Positions 10,010 to 21,300 of a stretch of DNA of 64,000 bases are shown piece after piece. Source of the stretch: Streptomyces asiaticus (GTDB taxonomy: Bacteria > Actinomycetota > Actinomycetes > Streptomycetales > Streptomycetaceae). Numbering within the stretch: position 1 is the first letter of the stretch; the number at the start of each line of letters is the position of its first letter. The position numbers and the translations under genes are program-made. The notes under the pieces are model-generated. The model did not search any database and was not told the DNA's origin. It worked only from the letters and a program-made list of their open reading frames with translations. The DNA lies in the NCBI RefSeq assembly GCF_018138715.1, contig NZ_JAGSHX010000006.1:992001-1056000 (forward strand), written 5' to 3'.

Positions 10010-11208
10010 TCAGACCGTTCGCAGCGCCTCCGTGGGTGGCATCCGGGCCGCCCGCAGGGCGGGCAGCAGCCCGGCGATGGCGCCGATGGCCACGGCCGCG
10101 CCGAGTCCACCCGCCCAGGCGAGCACCGGCACCACGGTCTCCCAGCCCTTGACGCCCGCGTAGACGAACGTCGCCAGCGTGCCCAGCACGACCCCGACCG
10201 CGCCACCGAGCATGGCGAGTAGGATCGCCTCGGAGAGGAATTGGAGCCGGATGGTGCCACGGGTGGCGCCGAGCGCCCGCCGCAGTCCGATCTCCGAGCG
10301 GCGTTCGAGCACGGAGATCACCATGGTGTTGGCGACACCGATGCCCCCGACGAGCAGGGCCACCGCCCCCAGCCCGAGGAACAGTCCGTCCAGCGCCGAC
10401 CGCGCGGCGGCCCGGGCCTCGAGCGCCGCCGACGGCTGGGTGACGCTGACCTCGCTGGGGTTCTGCGGGTTGGCCGTGGCGGCCAGGACGTTGCGGACCT
10501 CCTTGACCTGGTCGGTGTTGGACCGTACGTACACCGTGGAGGGGTGGCCGTCGAAGTCCAGGTACTTCTTCGCGGCCTCATAGCCCACCAGCACCGCCGA
10601 GTCGATCTCCGGTGTCAGCTTCGCGGGCTTGAGCACCCCGGACACGTAGAACCACTGGCCGCCGACCCAGATGCGCATGCCCGGGTGGATCCGGGAGATG
10701 CCCAGCCGGCTGGCGGCGTCCCAGCCGAGGACGGCCACCGGCTGCCGCGCGGTGGCGGCGTTGAGGTATCGGCCCTGGGCCATCGAGGTGCGCACCGCGG
10801 CCGGGAGGCGCAGGCTGGCGGCGTTCACCGTAAGGGAGTTGGTGTTCAGGCTCGGGATGTGCGGGCTGCGGTACGCCTCGGCGTCGGTCTTGCCGGTGCT
10901 CTGCACCGCCTCGACCGGGCCGATCCGGGAGATCATGCCCGGCGCCTCGACGGGGAGCTTGGCGTCCCCGCCGCCCAGCGACTGGCCCGGAGTGACCTTC
11001 AGCAGATTGGTGCCCAGCTTGTCGATCTCGGCGAGCAGACCGGCCTGCGATGAGGACGACAGCCCGAGCACCGCCACCATCGCGGCGACGCCGATGGCGA
11101 TGCCCAGCGCCGACAGGGCGGCCCGCATCCGGCGGGTGCGCAGGCCCACGCTGGCGGTCCGGCCCAGGTCGGCGGGGTGGAGCCGGCCGGGGGCGGGGGC
11201 CGTGGAGG

Positions 11209-11212
<4 letters not shown>
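10010..11212 (-). CDS. MacB/FtsX-type ABC transporter permease
   Basis: A 400-residue permease. One N-terminal membrane helix (residues about 28-52, with [21 protein letters not shown]) is followed by a large extracytoplasmic MacB-PCD domain and three C-terminal membrane helices typical of FtsX-like permeases ([20 protein letters not shown] and later segments). With the ATPase and the adaptor it should form a MacAB-like tripartite mechanotransmission exporter, without an outer-membrane channel in this Gram-positive host. The start overlaps the ATPase stop in an ATGA arrangement. Such systems export peptides, antibiotics or lipoproteins, so self-protection against the NRPS product is a fair inference. 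Confidence 0.92.
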
Positions 11213-11969
<757 letters not shown>

Positions 11970-11973
<4 letters not shown>

Positions 11974-13124
11974 GAGGCGGGCACCGCGATCTTCTGGCCG
12001 ACCTCGAGTCCGGCGCCGCTGACTTCCACCTTGCCCTCGCTGTCGTCGAAGAGCCCGGTGCGCACCGGGATCAGCTTGTGCTTGCCGCCCGCGTCGACGA
12101 CCTCGATGGCGTAACCGCCTCCGGCGAGCGCCAGCAGCGCGTTCACCGGCACCGACAGCACGTCCTTCACGGTGTCGGAGACGATGGCCACCTGGACGGG
12201 CGCCTGGTCGAGCCCGCCGGTGGCCTTCGGGTCCTTCGGCTTGATCTGCACCTCGATCGTGGTCTTGTCGTCGGCCTGCTTCGCCACCTTCCCCACCGAT
12301 GACACCTCGCCGTCGGTCGACTTGCCGTTGGGGAGGGTGATGGTCACCTTGTCGCCGACCGCCACTCCGGTCTGCTGGCTGGCGTTGAGCTCGACCGTCA
12401 CCTGCCGCTTGGTCGAGGAGACCTGGAGGACGTTCTGCCCCTGCCCGGCCGGGCCACCGCGTACGGCCCCGGACTTGATGACCCGGACCTCCTCGGCGGG
12501 CAGGAACACCGCCTGTCCGAGGGACAGTTCACCCGTCTTTTTCAGGCCGACGTCCTCCTGGAGCTCCTTGAGGGCGTAGTACGTCTGCATGCTGAAGTAG
12601 TCCGAGTCGGGGTCGATCTGTGCCTTGGTGGCGTACTTGAGGCTGACGAGCGCGGCGTTGAGCTGCCGCACGTCGGCGCCCTCGGCGCCGTAGGCCAGAT
12701 CGCGGTAGACCGGCTCGGCGGCGCCCTGGAGCATCACCACCGGCTTGCCGCTCACGCGGTAGAGCACCTTGCCCTGGCTGATCACATCGCCCACGGCGGG
12801 CAGCTTGGTGATGGTGCCCTTGGCGTTGTTGACCACGTCGTACGAGCCCGCGTAGCCGAGCGTCCCGTTCTCCAGGGTGCGGGCCGACAGGGAGCCCTGG
12901 GTGACCTTCGCCAGCCCGGTGGGGGCGCTGGTCCTGGTCGACGAGTCCTTCTCGGACTTCTTGAACGGATCGGCCACGACGACGCCCGCGCCCGCCGCGA
13001 CCACGATCGCCACGACGACGATCGCGGTCAGCCCACGCCGCTTGCGCCGCGCCGGTGGTGGCACGCTCTGCCGCTCCGGGGGGCTCGCTTCCTCGTCCTC
13101 GGTCGGGCTCTGGGTCGCACTCAC
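11970..13124 (-). CDS. MacA/HlyD-like adaptor with peptidoglycan-binding-type domain
   Basis: A 384-residue membrane-anchored adaptor. A basic cytoplasmic stretch (ARRKRRG) precedes one membrane helix ([19 protein letters not shown], about residues 30-48). The extracellular part has lipoyl/barrel-sandwich halves, a peptidoglycan-binding-like insertion ([16 protein letters not shown] through [13 protein letters not shown]) and a C-terminal beta-barrel. The GTG at 13124 is chosen because it overlaps the stop of the lipoprotein gene (GTGA) and removes a non-homologous Arg-rich extension. It links the MacB-type permease to the cell wall or substrate. This domain combination is frequent in actinomycete MacAB-like loci. 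Confidence 0.85.
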
Positions 13125-13726
13125 GCCGAGCCCCCACCGGGCTTGTTGGGCTCCATGTTGCGCAGGGACTCGGGCTGGTACTGCTTGCAGGCGTCCTCCG
13201 CCTTCTTGAACTGCGGAGTGGTCGGGTCGACCTCCAGCTTGAAGCCACCGCTCTCGTCCGGGTCCGGGAAGCTGGGCACGCCGTTCTTGCGCATGCACTT
13301 GGCGTACTTGAGCTTGTCCTTGGTCGGCCACACATCGCCCGGACCGCCGCCACCTTCCTGCGGGGGCGGGGCCGGCATGTACTGCTTGCAGGCCTTCTCG
13401 GCCTTCTTGAACTCCGACGACTGCGGGTCGATTCCGGCGCCCATGCCCTCACCGGGCTTCGGGTCCTTGAAATCGGGCAGGCCATTCTTCCGCATGCACT
13501 CCGCGAATTTCAGCCCGTCCCCTTGCGCGCCGGCCTCCGGCTGCTTGGACTGCGAGTTCTTCCCGGAGCCCACGCTGGCCACGCTCTTATCGGGTTTGCC
13601 GTTGTCGCCACAGGCAGTGGCGAGCAGGGCGACCCCGGTCAGCAGCGCCGCCAGTGCGGTGGTGCGCCGCAGCCTCTTCTTGGGTGCGGCACTGCCAACC
13701 GACGGCCGCTCCGTGATAACCACCAT
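13121..13726 (-). CDS. Lipoprotein with two CMRxNGxPxFxDP repeats
   Basis: A 201-residue exported protein. A basic N region and hydrophobic stretch end in LLATAC, with a probable lipidated Cys39. The rest is two copies of an about 55-residue repeat. Each contains FAECMRKNG or YAKCMRKNG, a P-x-F-x-DP motif, a short DP segment and a closing KKAE-ACKQY, so each has a Cys pair that could form a disulphide. The linker between them is Gly/Pro-rich. The same repeat occurs twice in the product of the next gene upstream. It is translationally coupled to the MacA-like adaptor, so it is probably an accessory surface component of that transporter. The molecular role is not known to me. Confidence 0.75.
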   Translation of the reverse strand: MVVITERPSVGSAAPKKRLRRTTALAALLTGVALLATACGDNGKPDKSVASVGSGKNSQSKQPEAGAQGDGLKFAECMRKNGLPDFKDPKPGEGMGAGIDPQSSEFKKAEKACKQYMPAPPPQEGGGGPGDVWPTKDKLKYAKCMRKNGVPSFPDPDESGGFKLEVDPTTPQFKKAEDACKQYQPESLRNMEPNKPGGGSA

Positions 13727-13826
13727 GCCACTGTCCCCATTCCTTCGGGATTTCCTGTACCTCCTGTTTTAGCGAGGGGGCGGTTTCGCCGAGGTTTCAG
13801 TGGGGGTTACGGCCGGAGATGCGCGG

Positions 13827-13951
13827 GTCCCGGGGCGCCGGGCATGCGGAAGTCCCGGGCCGCCGGGCAGGCGGAAACCTCGGTCCACCGAGCAGGCGGA
13901 GGTCCCGGGGCGCCGGGCAGGCGGAAGCCCCGGGCCGCCGTACAGGTGGTT
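13827..13951. repeat. 25-bp tandem array, five units
   Basis: Five imperfect 25-bp units (13827, 13852, 13877, 13902, 13927) with consensus GTCCCGGGSCGCCGGGCAGG followed by CGGAA occupy the gap between the two repeat-protein genes. The first, second and fourth units are nearly identical; the third and fifth are diverged. Shorter GGCACCGGGCGG copies follow near 13984-14008. No gene is evident in 13727-14009. The spacing is too short and has no spacers, so it is a minisatellite and not a CRISPR array. Confidence 0.85.
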
Positions 13952-14009
13952 CGGCGGACCGGGGCGGAGGAGCCACCCGGCAGGGCACCGGGCGGGGCAC
14001 CGGGCGGGG

Positions 14010-14579
14010 TTACGCCGGCCCCGGCGCTCCTGCGGGCAGGTTCTGCCGGCAAGCCTTGTGGGCGTCCCGGAACTCGGGCGACTTGACGTCGATCCCGGCC
14101 TCCTCGGGGGCGAAGCCGCCGCCCTTCGGGTCGGGGAACTCGGGCACGCCGTTCTTCCGCATGCAGTCCACGTACTTCGTCAGATCGGGCATCCCACCGG
14201 GCGGCGGGGAAGCCCGGCGCCCTTCCGGCATCAGACGCTCGCAGGCTTTCTCCGCCTTCTTGTACGCATCGCCCTTGACGTCTATGCCGCTGCTCGGGTC
14301 CAGCAGAATGGAGCCGTCCGCGGCGGGGTCGGGAAAGTCCGGCACGCCATTGTCCCGAAGGCATTCGACGAAGGCCATGCTTTTGGCCTTCTTGTCCCCC
14401 GCCCCGGCGCTCCCGGAGGACTTCGGGGAATCGTCGGAGCCGAGCGCGAAACCCAATCCGCCCGCCACCATCCCGATCGCGAGAGCAGCCCCCAGCGAAA
14501 CGAGCAGAATGCCCAATCTGCCCTGTCGGCGCGTGCCCTCGGGCGGCTCACCCGCGGCCGCGTTCTCCTTCTCGTCCAT
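14010..14579 (-). CDS. Membrane-anchored protein with two CxRxNGVPxFPDP repeats
   Basis: A 189-residue protein paralogous to the downstream lipoprotein. It has a charged cytoplasmic N terminus, one membrane helix (LGILLVSLGAALAIGMVAGG, about residues 22-41), a short Ser/Gly linker and two extracellular repeats. The repeats begin FVECLRDNGVPDFPDP and YVDCMRKNGVPEFPDP and end with KKAEKAC or RDAHKAC. It uses a transmembrane anchor instead of a lipid. The gene starts 20 bp after the stop of the last NRPS gene behind a GGAGAGAGAG site, so it is likely on the NRPS transcript and leads into the MacAB-type unit. The function is unknown; a sensor or binding component of the exporter is possible. Confidence 0.75.
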   Translation of the reverse strand: MDEKENAAAGEPPEGTRRQGRLGILLVSLGAALAIGMVAGGLGFALGSDDSPKSSGSAGAGDKKAKSMAFVECLRDNGVPDFPDPAADGSILLDPSSGIDVKGDAYKKAEKACERLMPEGRRASPPPGGMPDLTKYVDCMRKNGVPEFPDPKGGGFAPEEAGIDVKSPEFRDAHKACRQNLPAGAPGPA

Positions 14580-14599
14580 ACTCTCTCTCCACCCTCTCC

Positions 14600-15375
14600 C
14601 TAATTCTTCGTCAGCAGCTGCGCGGAAATAAGCCGACCGATCGTTTCGAGGGGCTCTCCGGTGAGCATCCCGTCGTGATCGGAGGCGATCCGTACCGGTT
14701 CGATATGCCCGTCGACGTACGGCGCCCAGCTGTCCGGAGCCAGCGGCGCGGGGGCCGACGCGGGCCGACCCTCCGTGGCGACGAAGAGCAGCAGTTCTCC
14801 GCGGAAGACGCCGGGCGTGTGGTGCTGGAGGAGCCGGTTGTTGTTGGCGTTGACCCTCTGGATCTCGGAGAGCATCCGCACCCGCTTGGGCCGCCCGCCA
14901 CGGGGCCCTTCAGTGGGCTCGCCGGCGGGCCCACCGAAGGCTCCGTCGGTGGGCCCGTCGGTGGGCCCGTCGGCAAACCCGTCAGCGGGCTCGCCGGTCG
15001 GCTCCGCGTCGTCTACGCCGGGGTAGCCATCGAGGCTGACCAGGAGGTCCACCGTTTCACCCCGCTGCTGGAGCAGTGCCGCCATCGCATGGGCCACGGT
15101 GCCACCGAACGACCAGCCGAGGAGGTGATAGGGCCCGGCCGGCTGCACGGTCCGGATCCTCGCCACGTAGTCCGCGGCCATCTCCTCGACCGTCGGTGGC
15201 AGTGACTCATCCGTGCCGAAACCGCGGGCCTGCAACGCGTAGACCGGCCGGTCCGGCGGCAGGTGATCCGCGAGTTCCGCGTAACAGCGCCCCAGCCCGG
15301 TGCTCGGGTGGACGCAGAACACGGGCGGCCGGTCGCCTTCCGTCCGGAGTGGCAGCAACAGGCCGGTGGCGTCGG
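14600..15375 (-). other. Type I thioesterase domain with repetitive insertion
   Basis: The C-terminal part of the last NRPS is an alpha/beta hydrolase: [10 protein letters not shown] near its start, the nucleophile motif GWSFGGT and the histidine segment SDHDGML near the end. Between them, at 14896-15013, an insertion of about 39 residues is built from GPTDG/GEPxDG-like units. This falls after the nucleophile in the lid region, where substrate chains enter. The domain follows T12 directly, with no glycopeptide-type X domain between. Confidence 0.9.
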
Positions 15376-18300
15376 AGTCGGTGCGGGCGGTGCCGTTCTC
15401 CGCACCGTCGAGCAGTCGGGCCACGTCGGCCACCGTCGGGGCGGTGAACACCGCGCGGATGCTGACCTCGGCGCCGAGGACGGCCCGGATCTGGGCAATC
15501 AGCTTCATCACCAGGATCGAGTCGCCACCGAGCTCGAAGAACGACGCCTCGGCGCTCACCACCTCCTCCAGGCCCAGCACCTCGGCGAAGAGGGCACACA
15601 GGCGCTCCTCGGCCGGCGTCTCCGGGCCGCGTCCCGCCGTTGCCGCGCCGGTGAAGTCGGGTGCGGGGAGTGCGGCCCGGTCCAGCTTGCCGTTCACCGT
15701 GATCGGCAGCGCGTCAAGCGTCACAAACGCGGCCGGGACCATGTAGTCGGGCAGCCGATCAGCGAGGAACGCCCGCAACCGAGGCACATCCACGGCGTCA
15801 TCCGACACGATGTAGGCGACCAGCCGCTTGTCCCCCGTACGGTCCTCCCGGGCGATCACCGCCACCTGACCAACACCCTGGTGGGCGGCGAGGGCGGTCT
15901 CGATCTCACCGGGCTCGACACGGAAACCACGCACCTTGACCTGGTCGTCCACGCGGCCGCCGAAGACGAGCTGGCCGTCCGCGGTCCACTTGGCCAGGTC
16001 ACCTGTGCGATACATCCGCCCGCCCGTGAAGGGACACGCGACGAAGCGCTCCGCGGTCAGCCCGGGGCGGCCGAGATAGCCACGTGCAAGGCCCGGACCC
16101 GCGACATACAGCTCACCCAGCACCCCCACGGGGACCGGGTGGAAACGCTCGTCCAGCACATAGACAGCGGTGTTGGGGTTCGGACGGCCGATGGGCACCG
16201 GGCCCGAGCCGGACGCCTCCAGGGGCTCGCTCATCGTCGCGCACACGGTGACCTCGGTCGGCCCATACGCATTGACCATCCGCCGCCCCGGCGCCCACCG
16301 CTCGACCAACGACGGCGGGCACACCTCGCTGGCCACCACCACCGTGCCCAAGCCCTCGGGCAACTCCTCCACCGTGGCCAGCACCGACGGCGACACCGTC
16401 ACATGCGTGACACCCAGCGCCGCGGCGGTCGTGCCCAGCGAGCCGTTGGGCGGGAGCATGTCCTGGTCCGCCATCACCAGGGCGGCGCCCGAGAGCAACG
16501 CCATGAACAACTCCCATACCGAAGCGTCGAAGCTCAGCGACGCCAGCTGCAACACCCGCGCATCAGCACCCACCGCAAACCGCTCGATCTGCGCGCTGAC
16601 GAGGTTTCCGATGCCGCGATGCGTGACCGCCACGCCCTTGGGACGGCCCGTCGAGCCCGATGTGTAGATCACGTACGCCACGTCGTCCACGCCCACGGAG
16701 ACCACCGGCGCCGGGGCCGCGTCCGCGGCTTGCACTGCGGACGGATCCCACACGATGCACTCGACCCCGCCCGGAACCAGCCCCCGAGTCTCCTCGGAGC
16801 ACACCACCAGCACCGGCCCGGCATCCTCGACCATCCACCCGACCCGCTCCACCGGATACGCCGGATCCACCGGCACAAACCCAGCCCCCGCCTTGGCAAT
16901 CCCCAGCAGCACCGGCACCACATCCGCCGACCGCTCCAGGACCACCGCGACCAGGTCACCGCGCCCCACACCCCGCGCGGCCAACACCCCGGCCACCCGA
17001 TCCGACCGATCCCTCAACTCCGCGTACGACCACTCCTCACCACCCGCGCCCACCACAGCCACCGCATCCGGGGACAGCTCAGCCCGTGCGTCGAACAACT
17101 CCGCCAATGGCCGCACGGGAACGTCCCGCTCGGTGGCGTTCCATCCCTCCAGCACCCGCTCCCGCTCCACGCCATCGAGCACCTCGAACTCACTCACCCG
17201 AGCGGTAGGGTCGGCCGCCACCTGATCCAGCAACCTCGCCAGCCGCTCGGCGAGCCCCTCCACCGTCCGCTCATCAAAGAGGTCGGTGGCATACAGGAAC
17301 GCGCCGCGGATCCCGCCCGGATTGCCGTCGCCGTCGCGGTGCTCGGCCAGATCGAGGGCCAGATCCACCCGTGCCGAAGCCTCCGTCCCCGACTCGAACG
17401 GACGCACCCGCAACCCCGGCAGATCCCACAACCGCCCCTCACCCGAAGGCGCACCCTGAAGACCCAACGACACCTGAAACAGCGGATTACACCCCAACGA
17501 ACGCGCAGGATTGAGATCCTCCACCAACCGCTCAAACGGCACATCCTGATGGGCATACGCGTCCAGATCCGCCTCCCGCAGCCGGGACAACAACTCCACG
17601 AACGTCGGATCGCCACCCACATCGCTCCGCAACACCAACGTATTGACGAAGAACCCCACCAGCCCGTCCAAGGCCGCATCCCCACGCCCCGCCACCGCCG
17701 TACCGACCGGAATATCCTTCCCCGCACCCATCCGCGACAGCAGTGCGGAGATGGCGGCGTGCATCACCATGAACATCGTCGCCCCGCCCCGCTGGGCGAG
17801 CTCCGTGAGCCGGGCGTGGGTTTCCGCGGTGATGGCGATCGGCACTTCGCCACCGCGGAAGGACGGCACCGCCGGCCGGGGCCGGTCCGCGGGCAGGACG
17901 AGCTCCTCCGGCACACCGGCCAGCGCCTCACGCCAGTAGCCGAGCTGGCCACTGATCACACTGTCCGGCTCCTCGAGGGTGCCCAGCACCTCACGCTGCC
18001 ACAGCGCATAGTCCGCGTACTGCACCGGCAACGGCTCCCAGCCGGGCGCACGGCCCGCCCGACGCGCCGCATACGCCACCCCGACCTCCCGACCCAACAC
18101 ACCCATCGACCAACCATCAACCGCGATGTGATGCGCCACGATCAACAACACATACTCCGACGGACCCGTCTTCAACAGCCGCGCCCGCCACGGCAGATCA
18201 ACGCTCAGATCAAAGCCCCGGGCGGCATAGCCACCGAGCACCTCCCGCAGATGTTCCTCCCTGGTCTCCACCACGATCAGCGGCGGCCGACCCCCCTCGC

Positions 18301-21300
18301 CCGCCAGCACATGCTGACGCGGTTCACCAGCGGTCTCGGGAAAGACCGTACGCAGACTCTCGTGCCGGTCGGCCACGTCCCCGAGCGCCGCCTCCAGAGC
18401 AACCCTGTCCAGCTCACCGGAGAGCCGGAGCGCCAGCGGGAGGTTGTACACCGCACCGTCGCCGACGCCTTCGAGCCGGTTGAGGAACCACATCCGCTGC
18501 TGGGCGTACGACAGTGGCAGCACCTCCGGGCGCGGCCGAGCGGTCAGTGCCTGCTGGGCGGTGCCGTCCTCCGCACCGTCGAGCAACCGGGCCACGTCGG
18601 CCACCGTCGAAGCGGTGAACATCGCACGGATGCTGACCTCGGCGCCGAAGGCGGCCCGGATCTGGGCAATCAGCTTCATCACCAGGATCGAGTCGCCACC
18701 GAGCTCGAAGAACGACGCCTCGGCGCTCACCACCTCCTCCAGGCCCAGCACCTCGGCGAAGAGGGCACACAGGCGCTCCTCGGTGGGCGTCTCCGGGCCG
18801 CGTCCCGCCGTTGCCGCGCCGGTGAAGTCGGGTGCGGGGAGTGCGGCCCGGTCCAGCTTGCCGTTCACCGTGATGGGCAGCGCGTCGAGCGTCACAAACG
18901 CGGCCGGGACCATGTAGTCGGGCAGCCGATCAGCGAGGAACGCCCGCAACCGAGGCACATCCACGGCGTCATCCGACACGATGTAGGCGACCAGCCGCTT
19001 GTCCCCCGTACGGTCCTCCCGGGCGATCACCGCCACCTGACCAACACCCTGGTGGGCGGCGAGGGCGGTCTCGATCTCACCGGGCTCGACACGGAAACCA
19101 CGCACCTTGACCTGGTCGTCCACGCGGCCGCCGAAGACGAGCTGGCCGTCCGCGGTCCACTTGGCCAGGTCACCTGTGCGATACATCCGCCCGCCCGTGA
19201 AGGGACACGCGACGAAGCGCTCCGCGGTCAGCCCGGGGCGGCCGAGATAGCCACGTGCAAGGCCCGGACCCGCGACATACAGCTCACCCAGCACCCCCAC
19301 GGGGACCGGGTGGAAACGCTCGTCCAGCACATAGACAGCGGTGTTGGGGTTCGGACGGCCGATGGGCACCGGGCCCGAGCCGGACGCCTCCAGGGGCTCG
19401 CTCATCGTCGCGCACACGGTGACCTCGGTCGGCCCATACGCATTGACCATCCGCCGCCCCGGCGCCCACCGCTCGACCAACGACGGCGGGCACACCTCGC
19501 TGGCCACCACCACCGTGCCCAAGCCCTCGGGCAACTCCTCCACCGTGGCCAGCGCCGACGGCGACACCGTCACATGCGTGACACCGAACTCCGCCACCAC
19601 CTCGCTCAACGACCCATTGGGCGGAAGCGTGTCCGAGTCCGCCATCACGAGAGCCGCGCCCGAGAGCAACGCCATGAACAACTCCCACACCGATGCGTCA
19701 AAGCTCAGCGACGCCAGCTGCAACACCCGCGCATCAGCACCCACCGCAAACCGCTCGATCTGCGCGGCCGCCAGGTTCCCGATGCCACGATGCGTGACCG
19801 CCACGCCCTTCGGCCGCCCCGTCGACCCCGACGTATAGATCACATACGCCACATCATCGACATCCACCGAGGTCGCGGGCGCGGGCTCCGCCACCACCTC
19901 AGACGGATCCCACACCCAGGACTCCACCCCGGCCGGAAGCAACCCCCGAGTCCCCTCCGAGCAGAGGACCAGCGCAGGCGCCGAATCCTCGACCATCCAC
20001 TGGATCCGCTCGACCGGATACGCCGGATCCACCGGCACAAACCCCGCCCCCGCCTTGGCAATCCCCAACAACACCGCCACCACATCCGCCGACCGCTCCA
20101 ACACCACACCCACCAGATCACCGCGCCCCACACCCCGCGCGGCCAACACCCCCGCCACCCGATCCGACCGATCCCTCAACTCCGCGTACGACCACTCCTC
20201 ACCACCCGCACCCACCACAGCCACCGCATCCGGGGAGACGGCCGCCCGCTCGTCGAAAAGCTCACCCAACGGCCGCACGGGAACCTCTCGCTCGGTGGCG
20301 TTCCACTCCACCAGCACCCGCGCCCGCTCGCCCGGGCCCAGCACGGCGACCTCACTCACCCGAGCCGCAGGATCCGAGGCGACCTGCTCCAGCACCCGCA
20401 CCAACCGCTCGGCGAGCACCTCCACCGTCCGCTCATCAAAGAGATCGGTGGCATACAGGAACGCGCCGCGGATCCCGCCCGCATTGCCGTCGCCGTCGCG
20501 GTGCTCGGCCAGATCCAGGGCCAGATCCACCCGTGCCGAAGCCTCCGTCCCCGACTCGAACGGACGCACCCGCAACCCCGGCAGATCCCACAACCGCCCC
20601 TCACCCGAAGGCGCACCCTGAAGACCCAACGACACCTGAAACAGCGGATTACGCCCCAACGAACGCGCAGGATTGAGATCCTCCACCAACCGCTCAAACG
20701 GCACATCCTGATGGGCATACGCGTCCAGATCCGCCTCCCGCACCCGGGACAACAACTCCACGAACGTCGGATCGCCACCCACATCGCTCCGCAACACCAA
20801 CGTATTGACGAAGAACCCCACCAGCCCGTCCAAGGCCGCATCCCCACGCCCCGCCACCGCCGTACCGACCGGAATGTCCTTCCCCGCACCCATCCGCGAC
20901 AGCAGCAGCGCCAGCGCCGCCTGGACAACCATGAACATCGTGGCCCGCCCGCGCTGGGCGAGCGCCACCAGTCGGGCGTGGACCTGCGGGCTCACCCTCA
21001 CCGGCATGGAACGGCCTCGGAAGGAGGAGACGGCGGGCCGGGGCCGGTCGGTCGGCAGGACGAGCTCCTCCGGCGCACCGGCCAGCGCCTCACGCCAGTA
21101 GCCGAGCTGGCCACTGATCACACTGTCCGACTCCTCGAGGGTGCCCAGCACCTCACGCTGCCACAGCGCGTAGTCCGCGTACTGCACCGGCAACGGCTCC
21201 CAGCCGGGCGCACGGCCCGCCCGACGCGCCGCATACGCCACCCCGACCTCCCGACCCAACACACCCATCGACCAACCATCAACCGCGATGTGATGCGCCA

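Larger units (their letters stand above)
14600..18527 (-). other. NRPS module 12 (C-A-T-TE), predicted Phe
   Basis: The terminating module. The A-domain pocket is D-A-W-T-V-A-A-V-C-K, the same as module 11, so two consecutive Phe-type residues end the peptide. T12 carries FFELGGDS and is followed directly by the thioesterase. Confidence 0.75.

Noticed and set aside
13827..13951. CRISPR array
   Set aside because: The repeats are contiguous without spacers and no cas-like gene is near.
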